Below are positions 28,997 to 39,774 of a stretch of 64,000 bases of DNA, in pieces. Location: the NCBI GenBank assembly GCA_963727285.1, contig CAVSFF010000011.1:186001-250000 (forward strand). The letters are read 5' to 3'. Each line of letters begins with the position of its first letter. Position 1 is the stretch's first letter. The DNA comes from CAITWD01 sp963727285. Lineage in GTDB: Bacteria; Actinomycetota; Thermoleophilia; Miltoncostaeales; Miltoncostaeaceae. The position numbers and the translations under genes are program-made. The notes beneath the pieces were generated by a model, which had not been told where the DNA came from, searched no databases, and worked only from the letters and a program-made list of their open reading frames with translations.

Positions 28997-29566
28997 ATGC
29001 AGCTTCAAGTAAAGGGCAAGAACGTGCCCGTGACCGATGCGCTCTTCGATCACGCCGAGCGCAAGCTGCAGCGGCTGACCAAGATCCTGCCGCCGTGGGA
29101 CGAGCCGCCGATCGTCGAGCTCGAGCTCTCGGTCGAGCGCAACCCGAAGATCGCCAAGCCGCAGACGGCCGAGATCACCGTCTGGACGCGCGGCGGGGTG
29201 CTTCGCGTCCACGAGAGCGCCGAGGACATGTACACCGCCATCGACAAGGCGGCGCATAAGCTCGAGCGCCAGGCCGCCCGCTACCGCGAACGCCGCCGGC
29301 GCCATCGGGCGCCCCACGAGCATATGCCGGACGCCGTCGAGACGATTGCGCCCGAACTGCAGCACGAAGCCGAGGCCGAGGGCCCGAAGGTCGTCAAGAC
29401 CAAGCAGTTCGCGTTGAAGCCGATGTCCTCGGAAGAGGCGGCGCTTCACATGGACATGCTGCACCACGACTTCTACGTGTTCCGCAGCGCGGATACGGGA
29501 GATGTCAACGTGGTGTACCGCCGGCGCGATGGCGACGTCGGTCTGATCGTTCCCGATCTGGCGTAG
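28997..29566 (+). CDS. hpf: Long-form ribosome hibernation promoting factor
   Basis: 189 residues in two domains. The N-terminal S30AE domain (MQLQVKGKNVPVTDALFDHAERKLQRL) blocks the decoding and mRNA channel; the C-terminal domain (VVKTKQFALKPMSSEEAALHMDMLHHDFYVFRSADTGDVNVVYRRRDGDVGLI) dimerises to give 100S particles, the long HPF form. ATG at 28997 is chosen over the in-frame TTC/GTG region upstream because AGAGGGGG lies just before it and the family start matches. A TACGAT -10 candidate is at 28951-28956. The gene-before-secA order is common in actinobacteria. Confidence 0.9.
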   Translation: MQLQVKGKNVPVTDALFDHAERKLQRLTKILPPWDEPPIVELELSVERNPKIAKPQTAEITVWTRGGVLRVHESAEDMYTAIDKAAHKLERQAARYRERRRRHRAPHEHMPDAVETIAPELQHEAEAEGPKVVKTKQFALKPMSSEEAALHMDMLHHDFYVFRSADTGDVNVVYRRRDGDVGLIVPDLA

Positions 29567-29571
29567 CAATC

Positions 29572-29591
29572 GCGCGCCCGCCGGGGCGCGC
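29572..29591 (+). terminator. Terminator after hpf
   Basis: Perfect 8-bp stem GCGCGCCC / GGGCGCGC (29572-29579 and 29584-29591) with a GCCG loop, five bases after the hpf stop. Confidence 0.6.
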
Positions 29592-29626
29592 ACCGACCGA
29601 GGTCCCGTGACCGTCAGCACCGTTGC

Positions 29627-29632
29627 TACGAT
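29627..29632 (+). promoter_or_regulatory. Possible -10 box (TACGAT) for secA-prfB
   Basis: TACGAT lies 36 bases before the secA GTG in the short gap behind the hpf terminator; the gap includes GGTAGAGG close to the start as ribosome-binding site. No clear -35 is visible. Confidence 0.4.
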
Positions 29633-29668
29633 CGCGGGGCCCCTTTCGGCAAACGGCGTGAGGTAGAG

Positions 29669-32290
<2,622 letters not shown>

Positions 32291-32309
32291 CCGTCCGCTC
32301 GCCCACACG

Positions 32310-33437
32310 ATGACCGAGCCGGACGCGACGACCCTCGAGGAACTCGCCCAGCGCATCTCCGGATTGCGCGAACGGGTGGGGCTGCTCGGCGAGTACCTGG
32401 ACCCCGATCGCCTGGCCGCGCGACAGCAGGAGCTCGAGGACATCATGCAGGAGCCCGGATTCTGGGACGATCCGCAGGTCGCCTCGCGCGTCTCGTCCGA
32501 GCATGCCGCCGTGCGCGACCGGCGCGGGGAGTACGAGCAGCTGGTCGTCGACATCACCGACCTCGACGACCTGATCGAGGTCGCCCGCGCCGAGGACGAG
32601 GGCGCCGAGTTTGTTGCGGAACTGGCCGACGGCCTTGCGCGCGTGGAGTCGCTGTTGGCCCGGCTCGAGGAGGCGCGTCTGTTCTCGGGGGAGCACGACG
32701 CCGGGGACGCGGTGATGACCATCAACGCCGGCGAGGGCGGCACGGACGCCCAGGACTGGGCCGAGATGCTGATGCGCATGTACATGCGCTGGGCCGACGC
32801 GCGCGGGTTCGCGACGGACATCAAAGAGATGCAGGAGGGCACCGAGGCCGGCATCAAGAGCGTCACGCTCACGATTTCCGGACCGAGCGCCTACGGGCTG
32901 ACCTCGGCCGAGCGCGGCGTGCACCGGCTGGTGCGGCTGTCACCCTTCGACTCCGCCCACCGCCGCCAGACGTCGTTTGCCGCGGTCGACGTCGCGCCGC
33001 TCGTCAGCGACGACGTCGCCGTCGAGGTCGACGAGAAAGACCTCAAGATCGATACCTACCGGGCATCCGGCGCCGGAGGTCAGCACGTCAACAAGACCGA
33101 GTCGGCGGTGCGCATCACCCACCTGCCGACGGGCATCGTGGTGCAATGCCAGAACGAGCGGTCCCAGATGCAGAATCGCGCGACCGCGATGACCATGCTG
33201 CGGGCCCGGATCGTCCAGCAGGAACTCGAGCGGCGCGAGGAGGAGGCCGCGCGCGCTCGGGGCGAGACCCTCAAGATCGGCTTCGGCAGCCAGATCCGCA
33301 GCTACGTCGTGCATCCCTACACGCTGGTCAAAGACCTGCGCACCGGCGTCGAGGTCGGCAACGCCCAGGCCGTGCTCGACGGCGAGCTCGACGGCTTCAT
33401 CCGCGCCGAGCTTGAGCGGCGGGCAAAGCTCAACTGA
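32310..33437 (+). CDS. prfB: Peptide chain release factor 2, without programmed frameshift
   Basis: 375 residues reading UGA and UAA. The recognition tripeptide S-P-F is at residues 211-213 and GGQ at 256-258 in GAGGQHVNKTESAVRITHLPTG. In many bacteria prfB needs a +1 shift at an in-frame UGA near codon 26; here the frame is open from ATG to the end, so that autoregulation is absent. A coiled-coil N-terminal domain is complete. Located between secA and ftsE as in other actinobacteria. Confidence 0.93.
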   Translation: MTEPDATTLEELAQRISGLRERVGLLGEYLDPDRLAARQQELEDIMQEPGFWDDPQVASRVSSEHAAVRDRRGEYEQLVVDITDLDDLIEVARAEDEGAEFVAELADGLARVESLLARLEEARLFSGEHDAGDAVMTINAGEGGTDAQDWAEMLMRMYMRWADARGFATDIKEMQEGTEAGIKSVTLTISGPSAYGLTSAERGVHRLVRLSPFDSAHRRQTSFAAVDVAPLVSDDVAVEVDEKDLKIDTYRASGAGGQHVNKTESAVRITHLPTGIVVQCQNERSQMQNRATAMTMLRARIVQQELERREEEAARARGETLKIGFGSQIRSYVVHPYTLVKDLRTGVEVGNAQAVLDGELDGFIRAELERRAKLN

Positions 33438-33551
33438 GCGCCGGTCACCGGACCTGCCGCCCCGTCCCGTCAAGGACTTCCGGCGCCCGCGGCGAACAGA
33501 TTTCCATGTCGCCGGTCACTCCTGACCGCGATTTGCAGGAGTTTCGACGAA

Positions 33552-33581
33552 TTGACACGTGGCGCGGGGCCTCGCTACCCT
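33552..33581 (+). promoter_or_regulatory. Promoter of ftsEX
   Basis: A perfect TTGACA (33552-33557), an 18-base spacer and TACCCT (33576-33581). It is the clearest sigma70-type promoter in the window. The 250-bp gap 33438-33687 otherwise holds only a leader of about 100 bases that ends in GAGGA (33676-33680) before the ftsE start. Confidence 0.6.
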
Positions 33582-33687
33582 TCACATGCCTCCGGGACGC
33601 TGTCTGTGCGCCGAGGCCAAACCGGAACCGCCACATCCGGGTTCCCAACCGGCGATCGAACCGGATCGCCTCACCGAGGATTGCTGC

Positions 33688-34500
33688 ATGAGCACCGACA
33701 GTGATGCCGAGCTGAATTCAGCAGAGGAATCACGGCCGCCCCAACGCCCGGCCCGGGATCCCGAACGACGGATCGACCGCCGCAGCCTGCTGCGGGCCGG
33801 CGACGGTCCGATGGTCACCTTCGAGGGTGTCACCAAGCGCTACGGCAGCGACGTGCTCGGGCTCGACGACGTCTCGGTCACGATCGACGCCGGGGAGTTC
33901 GTGTTCCTCGTGGGTGCCTCGGGATCGGGAAAGTCGACCTTCATCCGGCTGCTGATCAAGGAGCTCGACGCCAGCGAAGGCACCGTGATCGTCGGTGGCC
34001 GGGATCTCGGCAAGCTGCGCCGGAACAAGGTGCCCTACCTGCGCCGCGGCATCGGCTGCGTCTTCCAGGACTTCAAGCTGCTGCCTGGGCGCAACGTGTA
34101 CGAGAACGTCGCCTACGCCCTCGAGGTGACCGGCGACGCGCCGCGCGCCATCCGGCGCAAGGTGCCCGAGATCCTCTCCCTGACTGGGTTGTCCGACAAG
34201 TCCGACCGTCTGCCGGACGAACTCTCCGGCGGTGAGCAGCAGCGGGTGTCGATCGCGCGCGCCTTCGTGAACCACCCGCGACTGCTGATTGCCGATGAGC
34301 CGACCGGAAACCTCGATCCCGATACGTCGATCGGCATCATGCAGCTGCTCTACCGGATCAACCGGACCGGCACGACCGTGGTGATGGCGACCCACGATCG
34401 CGAACTGGTGGACAAGATGCAGATGCGGGTGATCGCGCTCGAGAACGGGCGTCTGGTGCGCGACGAGCGCAAGGCCAGCTACGCGACGGTGGAACCATGA
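33688..34500 (+). CDS. ftsE: Cell-division ABC transporter ATPase FtsE
   Basis: 270-residue ATPase of the FtsEX complex, which activates peptidoglycan hydrolases at the septum. Walker A GASGSGKST is at residues 76-84, the Q-loop is VFQDFKLLPGRNVYENV, the signature is LSGGEQQR and Walker B is LLIADEPTGNLD. The ATG at 33688 is favoured by GAGGA seven bases upstream; it adds a 41-residue charged, disordered extension before the usual FtsE start (MVTFEGVTKRYG at 33811, which has no ribosome-binding site). Stop overlaps ftsX (ATGA). Confidence 0.9.
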   Translation: MSTDSDAELNSAEESRPPQRPARDPERRIDRRSLLRAGDGPMVTFEGVTKRYGSDVLGLDDVSVTIDAGEFVFLVGASGSGKSTFIRLLIKELDASEGTVIVGGRDLGKLRRNKVPYLRRGIGCVFQDFKLLPGRNVYENVAYALEVTGDAPRAIRRKVPEILSLTGLSDKSDRLPDELSGGEQQRVSIARAFVNHPRLLIADEPTGNLDPDTSIGIMQLLYRINRTGTTVVMATHDRELVDKMQMRVIALENGRLVRDERKASYATVEP

Positions 34501-35402
34501 GGCTGGGCTTCTTCTTCCGCGAAGCGATCCGGTCGATCCGGTCGAACGTCGCGATCTCCGTCGCGGCCATCGTGACGGTGATGATCGCCGTGTTCATCCT
34601 GGGCACCTTCATCCCGTCCTACCTGTACGTGCAGTCGGCGGTCAACCAGGAGAAATCACGCCTGGACATCTCGGTGTACGTGGCCGATTCGGCCACCGAC
34701 GCACAGGTCACGAACCTGCAGGGGAGCATCACCAACCTCCAGCGGCAGGGCCTGGTCAAGACGTACACGTTCGTCTCGAAGGCGCAGGCGCTACAGCGGC
34801 TGAAGAGTGAGTTGTCCGACCAATCGATCCTCAACCTGCTGCCCAACAACCCGCTGCCCGCCTCGTTCGACATCATTCCGAACGATCCGGCCAAGGACGC
34901 GCAGATCGCAGCCGCGTTGCGCGGGAACCCCGCTATCGATACGACGATGCAGGGGCAGGGGATCAATTACGCGGCCACGACAACCAACCGCCTGCTCTCG
35001 GTGGCTAAGTTCATCCAGTACACCGGTTTCGTGCTGATCCTGATCCTGCTGATCGCGGCCGTCCTGCTGATCGGCAACACCATCCGGTTGTCGATCTTCG
35101 CCCGCCGGCGTGAGGTGGAGGTGATGCGGCTCGTCGGCGCGACGAACTGGTTCATCCGATGGCCGTTCGTCATCGAAGGGATCATCTGCGGGGTGATCGG
35201 GGCGATCGCATCGGTGTTCGCGCTCTACCTGGCCAAGGTGTTCATCGTGGAGCCGTGGATCAACAACAACACGGATTCGCTGACCAAGAGCAACGTCTCG
35301 ACGATCGGATTCGGCAGCCTCGCGGTGATCCTGGTTCTGGCAGGGGGGCTCGTGGGCGCCTTTGGCAGCGGCGTCACCCTGCGGCGGTTCCTGAAGGTCT
35401 AG
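34497..35402 (+). CDS. ftsX: Cell-division protein FtsX
   Basis: 301-residue membrane partner of FtsE with four predicted transmembrane helices: one after the RLGFFFREAIRSIRSN start, and three in the C-terminal half (from about residue 175). The large extracellular loop between helices 1 and 2 normally binds the hydrolase or its adaptor (RipC in mycobacteria). The RREVEVMRLVGATNWFIRWPF segment is the FtsX-type FtsE contact. Translationally coupled to ftsE. Confidence 0.92.
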   Translation: MRLGFFFREAIRSIRSNVAISVAAIVTVMIAVFILGTFIPSYLYVQSAVNQEKSRLDISVYVADSATDAQVTNLQGSITNLQRQGLVKTYTFVSKAQALQRLKSELSDQSILNLLPNNPLPASFDIIPNDPAKDAQIAAALRGNPAIDTTMQGQGINYAATTTNRLLSVAKFIQYTGFVLILILLIAAVLLIGNTIRLSIFARRREVEVMRLVGATNWFIRWPFVIEGIICGVIGAIASVFALYLAKVFIVEPWINNNTDSLTKSNVSTIGFGSLAVILVLAGGLVGAFGSGVTLRRFLKV

Positions 35403-35410
35403 CTCCGCGC

Positions 35411-35439
35411 GACCGGTCCGGCCGCGTGCCGGGCCGGTC
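35411..35439 (+). terminator. Terminator after ftsX
   Basis: GACCGG-t-CCGGC (35411-35422) pairs with GCCGG-g-CCGGTC (35428-35439), an 11-bp stem with one mismatch around a five-base loop, nine bases after the stop. Confidence 0.5.
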
Positions 35440-35454
35440 GGTCGAGCGCCCCGC

Positions 35455-36663
35455 ATGGACACACCGCCCCGACATCGCCTGCGGACGTCGGCGATCATCG
35501 CCGCCGTCCTGGCGGCCCTGGTCATATTCGGGGCGGGCGTCCTCGTCGGTGGCCACCCGCAGGCCAGCGGGCTCACGCGGCTGCCGAGCGGGATCCGCGG
35601 TGCGGTCCTCGGCGCCGGCAGCGACTCCCTGGCCGGTGATATCGAGAACGAGCTGAAATCCGGGTACTACACCCCGGTCGACACGACCAAGCTCACCCGC
35701 GCGTCGATCGACGGCATGCTGGCCTCGCTGCACGACCCGTATACCTACTATCTCGATCCGACCGAATACGCGGCGATGCAGCGGGAGACCCAGGGCCTCT
35801 ACGTCGGCGTGGGCATCCAGGTGCTCCAGCGTGGCGCGGACGCGGTGATCGTGACGGTGTTCGCCAACAGCCCGGCCCAACGGGCGGGACTCGCCAAGGG
35901 CGATGTCATCACCGCGGTCAACGGCGTGTCCATGATCGGCAAACCCCTCAACACGGTCACCGACGCGATTCGGGGCGCGGCCGGCACCCCGGTCACGGTC
36001 ACCGTGCGCACGCCGACCGGCGCCACCGTGACGGGGCACATGGTCCGTACGGAGCTGCACCTGGAGCTGGTCCAGACGAGTCTGCGGACCGTCGGCGGAC
36101 ACAAGATCGGTGTCATCCGGCTGCTCGAGTTCGATCAGGGCGCAGCGGCGGCGGTCCGGCAGGCCGCGACGTCGCTGGCCGCCCGCGGCGCGACCGGGTT
36201 GGTGCTGGACCTCCGCGGGAACCCCGGAGGGCTCGTCGACGAGGCCGTCGATGTCGTGGGTGCGTTTGTTCCCAAGGGGTCGCCGGTCGTCACCACGGTC
36301 GGCCTCCACGATCCCCGCCAGGAGCTCAAGACGACGTCGGCGCCGGTGGCCGCTCTGCCGCTGGTCGTGCTGGTGGATCGGTACAGCGCGAGCGCGTCCG
36401 AGATCGTCTCCGGCGCCCTGCGTGACGACGGACGGGCGATCCTCGTCGGCCAGAAGACCTTCGGAAAGGCCGTGGTCCAGCGGACGGTGACCTTGCCCAA
36501 CGGCGGCGCCCTCCACTACACGATCGCCCGCTACCTGACCCCGAAGGGCTTTGATCTGAACCACAAGGGCCTGACGCCCGACATCGTCGTGGTCACGACG
36601 CCCGAGGGCGCAACCGATCCGGGGCTCGAGCGGGCGGCCCAAGCCGCTGCGGCGGGCCGCTAA
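35455..36663 (+). CDS. ctpA: C-terminal processing peptidase (S41, CtpA/Prc-like)
   Basis: 402 residues. An N-terminal signal anchor (residues 13-33), a PDZ domain (about 115-200, GVGIQVLQRGADAVIVTVFANSPAQRAGLAKGD) and the S41 core. The Ser/Lys dyad is S313 in YSASASEI and K338 in TFGKAVVQ, with the spacing of 25 seen in E. coli Tsp. These proteases trim or degrade envelope proteins from the C-terminus. The position after ftsEX suggests a role in wall remodelling, as for CtpA-type proteases in other bacteria. The stop overlaps the next ATG as TAATG. Confidence 0.9.
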   Translation: MDTPPRHRLRTSAIIAAVLAALVIFGAGVLVGGHPQASGLTRLPSGIRGAVLGAGSDSLAGDIENELKSGYYTPVDTTKLTRASIDGMLASLHDPYTYYLDPTEYAAMQRETQGLYVGVGIQVLQRGADAVIVTVFANSPAQRAGLAKGDVITAVNGVSMIGKPLNTVTDAIRGAAGTPVTVTVRTPTGATVTGHMVRTELHLELVQTSLRTVGGHKIGVIRLLEFDQGAAAAVRQAATSLAARGATGLVLDLRGNPGGLVDEAVDVVGAFVPKGSPVVTTVGLHDPRQELKTTSAPVAALPLVVLVDRYSASASEIVSGALRDDGRAILVGQKTFGKAVVQRTVTLPNGGALHYTIARYLTPKGFDLNHKGLTPDIVVVTTPEGATDPGLERAAQAAAAGR

Positions 36664-38459
36664 TGGCGCGCGGCGTCCCGGCCCAGGAGGTCGTGGTCGA
36701 GATCGTCGGGGCCGGCCGTGGCGCGCTCGCGCGGCCCGCGTTCGCGCCGGGCGAAGACATCAGGATGTCCGGGTCGTCCCTTGGCGGGGCGCGGGTCGGC
36801 GACCTCGCGCGGGTCGTGGTGCGCGGCCGGTCGGCACGAGTCGTCGAGGTACTCGGACGCTCGCGTGCCCCGTCGACGGTGATGCGCGGGTTCCTGTGGT
36901 CGCAGGGGCAGGGAATGGGTGCGCCGCGCGCGGTCGACCGGGAGGTCGCCGAGATGCGCGAGGGCGACCCACTCGCCGATCCCGGCAGGCGGGACATGAC
37001 CGACCAAGACGTCGTGACGATCGATCCCGAAGGGGCCAAAGACCACGACGACGCGATCGCCGCGACCGTCGAGGGCGACTGCGTGCGGCTCTGGGTCCAC
37101 ATCGCCGACGTGAGCCACTACGTCCAGCCCGGCACGGCGGTCGACCGCGACGCCGCCCGCCGCGGGTGCTCGGTGTATCTCCCGGGTCTGGTCGATCCGA
37201 TGATCCCGCCGCGCCTGTCGGGCGACCTGTGCAGCTTGCGCCCGGGTGTGTCGCGGCGGGTCATCACCGCCGAGCTGCTGGTGGCCCCGGACGGCGACTT
37301 GCGCGAGACGCGCTTCTATCGTGCCGTGATCCGCTCCGAGAGCCGGTTGACCTATCCGGAGGTCGACGCGCACTTCGGCGGTGCCGCACTCGGAGGCCCC
37401 GGACTCGAGGCAACAATTGCCGCCGCACGAACCGCCGCGGGCTGGCTGCGGGCACGCCGGATGGCCCGCGGAGCGCTCGAGATCGGTTCCGGCGAGGCCG
37501 TGTTCGATCTCGGTCCCACCCGGGTCGAGGGCGTGCACATCGAGCATCAGACCGCGGCCCACCGCCTGATCGAGGATTGCATGGTGGCGGCCAACGAGGC
37601 CGTCGCCCAATACCTGATCCGGCGCAAGGCGCCGGCGGTGTTTCGGCACCATGGCGACCCCGACCAGCACAGCGTCGAGCGCCTCTATGCGCAGTTGGCC
37701 TCGCTGGACGTGGCGACGCCGCCGCTGCCGGAAGGGCACCTCGCCCCGACCGAGCGCCGCGAGGCCGTCCGGCTCGCCGGCGAGGCGGTCGCCACACACC
37801 TTGCCGCGGCGACCGCGCGTGGCGACGCCGAGCGCTCGGCACTCTGGGTGCTTGTCCTCCGCTCGGTCAAGCAGGCCTACTATTCGGCGGATTCGGTGAC
37901 CCATTCCGGACTTGCGAGTCCGGCATATCTCCATTTCACGTCACCGATCCGGCGTTACCCCGACCTGCTCGTGCACCGGGCCCTTGTCGGAGCACTCGGG
38001 ATCGACGTGCCCGGCCCCGAGGGACCGGAGCTCGAGTTGGCGGCCTCCGAAAGCTCCGACGCCGAGCGCGCCGCCGTCGACCTCGAGCGGAAGGCCGATC
38101 GCATCTGCGCGGCGCTCCTGCTCGAGCAGGAACTCGAGGCGGGTGAGTGGTCCAGGCCCTTCGACGCCGAGGTGACCGGGCTGATGGGGTCGGGTGTGTT
38201 CATGCGCTTCGGCGTGGCGTTCGAGGGGTTCCTGCCGGTGCGCGGCACCGGCGGCGAACTCATGCTCGACGACGAGGAGGTCGGGCTGACCGATCCGAGC
38301 GGGACGGTCGCCGTACGCCTCGGCGAGCGCGTCGAGGTTCGGGTCGCCAACATCGATCCGCTCCGCGGGAGGGTCCGCCTCGAGCGCGCCGACGCGAAGG
38401 CGGGCGCCCGGACCGATCGCGATCGTGCCCACCGTCGTATGGCGCGGAGGCCGCGCTAG
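36663..38459 (+). CDS. rnr: RNase II/RNase R family exoribonuclease
   Basis: 598-residue 3'-5' exoribonuclease. The RNB catalytic aspartates are D121, D127, D129 and D130 in TIDPEGAKDHDDAI, with spacing identical to E. coli RNase II. Later motifs YLHFTSPIRRYPDLLVHR and the C-terminal S1 domain (VTGLMGSGVFMRFGVAFEGFLPV) are present. It is shorter than E. coli RNase R (813 residues), with only a reduced cold-shock region in front. Location next to smpB and ssrA fits RNase R, which degrades non-stop mRNA during trans-translation. Confidence 0.9.
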   Translation: MARGVPAQEVVVEIVGAGRGALARPAFAPGEDIRMSGSSLGGARVGDLARVVVRGRSARVVEVLGRSRAPSTVMRGFLWSQGQGMGAPRAVDREVAEMREGDPLADPGRRDMTDQDVVTIDPEGAKDHDDAIAATVEGDCVRLWVHIADVSHYVQPGTAVDRDAARRGCSVYLPGLVDPMIPPRLSGDLCSLRPGVSRRVITAELLVAPDGDLRETRFYRAVIRSESRLTYPEVDAHFGGAALGGPGLEATIAAARTAAGWLRARRMARGALEIGSGEAVFDLGPTRVEGVHIEHQTAAHRLIEDCMVAANEAVAQYLIRRKAPAVFRHHGDPDQHSVERLYAQLASLDVATPPLPEGHLAPTERREAVRLAGEAVATHLAAATARGDAERSALWVLVLRSVKQAYYSADSVTHSGLASPAYLHFTSPIRRYPDLLVHRALVGALGIDVPGPEGPELELAASESSDAERAAVDLERKADRICAALLLEQELEAGEWSRPFDAEVTGLMGSGVFMRFGVAFEGFLPVRGTGGELMLDDEEVGLTDPSGTVAVRLGERVEVRVANIDPLRGRVRLERADAKAGARTDRDRAHRRMARRPR

Positions 38460-38462
38460 GCT
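38457..38462 (+). promoter_or_regulatory. -10 box (TAGGCT) for smpB, leaderless arrangement
   Basis: TAGGCT overlaps the stop codon of the RNase gene and ends nine bases before the smpB ATG. It would give smpB its own leaderless transcript in addition to readthrough from upstream. Confidence 0.45.
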
Positions 38463-38471
38463 GTCCGTCCC

Positions 38472-38963
38472 ATGGCTCCGGGAAATCAGAAAAAGAAGAA
38501 GGGCACGCGCGACGAGCGGTTTCGCGACATCGCCCAGAACCGCCGTGCGCGCTTCGAATACGAGATCATCGACACCGTCGATGCCGGGCTCGTGCTGATC
38601 GGGACCGAGGTCAAAGGCCTGCGTGAGCGCGGCGCGACCATCGGCGACGCCTATGTGGTGATCCGCAACGGCGAGGCATGGCTCGTCGGCGCGACGATCC
38701 CCGAATACTCCAACGCGAGCCACGGTGGCCACGAACCGCAGCGCACCCGCAAGCTGCTGCTGCATCGTCGCGAGATCGAGCAGTTGGCACAGCGGCTGAA
38801 CGAGAAGGGGCTCACGCTCGTCCCGCTGCGGATGTACTTCCACGAGGGCCGCGCCAAGATCGAGCTCGGACTGGGGCGCGGCAAGACGGCCTACGACAAG
38901 CGTCAGACGATCGCCAAGCGCGATGCGCAGCGCGACATCGCCCGGGCGGTCCGCAGGGGCTAG
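38472..38963 (+). CDS. smpB: SsrA-binding protein SmpB
   Basis: 163 residues. SmpB binds tmRNA and mimics the anticodon stem in stalled ribosomes. Conserved segments: RFEYEIIDTVDAGLVLIGTEVKGLRERGATIGDAYV, YFHEGRAKIELGLGRGKTAYDKR, and a basic C-terminal tail that enters the mRNA channel. A Lys-rich N-terminus (NQKKKKGTRDERF) is also usual. ssrA lies 50 bases downstream. Confidence 0.95.
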   Translation: MAPGNQKKKKGTRDERFRDIAQNRRARFEYEIIDTVDAGLVLIGTEVKGLRERGATIGDAYVVIRNGEAWLVGATIPEYSNASHGGHEPQRTRKLLLHRREIEQLAQRLNEKGLTLVPLRMYFHEGRAKIELGLGRGKTAYDKRQTIAKRDAQRDIARAVRRG

Positions 38964-38995
38964 CCGGACCGCTGCACCGTCCTCGACGCTGCTGC

Positions 38996-39001
38996 TACGC
39001 T
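38996..39001 (+). promoter_or_regulatory. -10 box (TACGCT) for ssrA
   Basis: TACGCT ends 12 bases before the mature tmRNA 5' end, giving a precursor of a few bases for RNase P to trim. The -35 region (near 38972) is weak. Confidence 0.45.
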
Positions 39002-39013
39002 AATTCCCAGTAC

Positions 39014-39382
39014 GGGCCCGATCCAGTATCGACGGAGTAGGAGGGTATCGGTAAGCGAGCCGCGGACTCGGTGGACCGCGTTAACAACCGAGACCATACG
39101 TAGCTGCGGAGACTTCTCCTAAGCTCGCTCTCGCTGCCTAATCAGCAGTAACTGAGAGCCATCGGCCTTCCCTCGGGCTACGGGGGAGATCACCGGTGTC
39201 ATCTAGCAGCCCTGGTCCGTCGGCAACGGCACTCGGTCGACGGATGAGATCACAGGAGTACCTGGCGTCGTTCCGGTTGGCCGACGGGAACGGACGACGT
39301 GAGATCAGCCTGTCGGCTGCGCTCGGAGAAGCTGATACGCGAGTACTTTCGGACGCCGGGGCAGTGCCGGCCGGGTCCACCT
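39014..39382 (+). ncRNA. ssrA: Transfer-messenger RNA (tmRNA)
   Basis: One-piece tmRNA of about 369 bases directly after smpB. The ends pair as an acceptor stem, GGGCCCG (39014-39020) with CGGGTCC (39372-39378), followed by ACC. The 5' domain GATCCAGTATCGACGG matches the family consensus. Helix P2 is supported by GTATCGGT (39045-39052) pairing with GCTGATAC (39331-39338). The tag frame runs 39106-39141: resume codon GCG, encoding AETSPKLALAA and a TAA; the LALAA end is the ClpXP/ClpAP degron. Two oddities: the 3' end reads ACCT, so CCA is not fully encoded, and the T-arm (39355-39371) has a GGCAGTG loop rather than a TTC-containing one. Confidence 0.88.
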
Positions 39383-39390
39383 GTAAACGC

Positions 39391-39431
39391 CATGGCGTGA
39401 GGCCTGCAGCGATTGCGGACCTCACGCCATG
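39391..39431 (+). terminator. Hairpin after ssrA
   Basis: Perfect 12-bp inverted repeat CATGGCGTGAGG / CCTCACGCCATG (39391-39402 and 39420-39431) with a 17-base loop, nine bases after the tmRNA 3' end. Confidence 0.6.
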
Positions 39432-39444
39432 CGTCGTTGCCGAC

Positions 39445-39479
39445 GACCGCCTCCGCTCCGGTTCGGTGCGGAGGCGGTC
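39445..39479. terminator. Second strong hairpin downstream of ssrA
   Basis: Perfect 12-bp stem GACCGCCTCCGC / GCGGAGGCGGTC (39445-39456 and 39468-39479) with an 11-base loop, only 13 bases beyond the first hairpin. Together they form a tandem terminator; the second could also act as an RNA 3' protection element. Confidence 0.55.
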
Positions 39480-39774
39480 TCCGAAGGGGCTCGTCAGCCG
39501 CGGCAACGAGGACTATCGTGGACCTGCAAGGTCCCATCCCCCGAGACGACGTTGCGCCGACGTTGCCCTGACAGCTGGCCGGCCCGATGAGGCCCGCATC
39601 TCCTGATCGCGGACCCGCGCGCGGACGCCGCGGGACGCCGGTCTCGCCGAGTGGGCCTGGACCCGGTACGTGGAGCGTCCGCATGCGGCGCGAGCGCCCG
39701 GCGGATGCGACCGCCGGCGCCCGATCGGCGGTCGGGCCCGGGCGATCCGCGGAGACGGGAGGAGCACCCCTGCC
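39480..39774. other. Gene-free gap before the flavoprotein gene
   Basis: 295 bases without a believable gene. It holds a small palindrome (GGACCT-gca-AGGTCC near 39520) and, at the end, a GGGAGGAG ribosome-binding site about 10 bases before the ATG at 39775. Confidence 0.4.
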
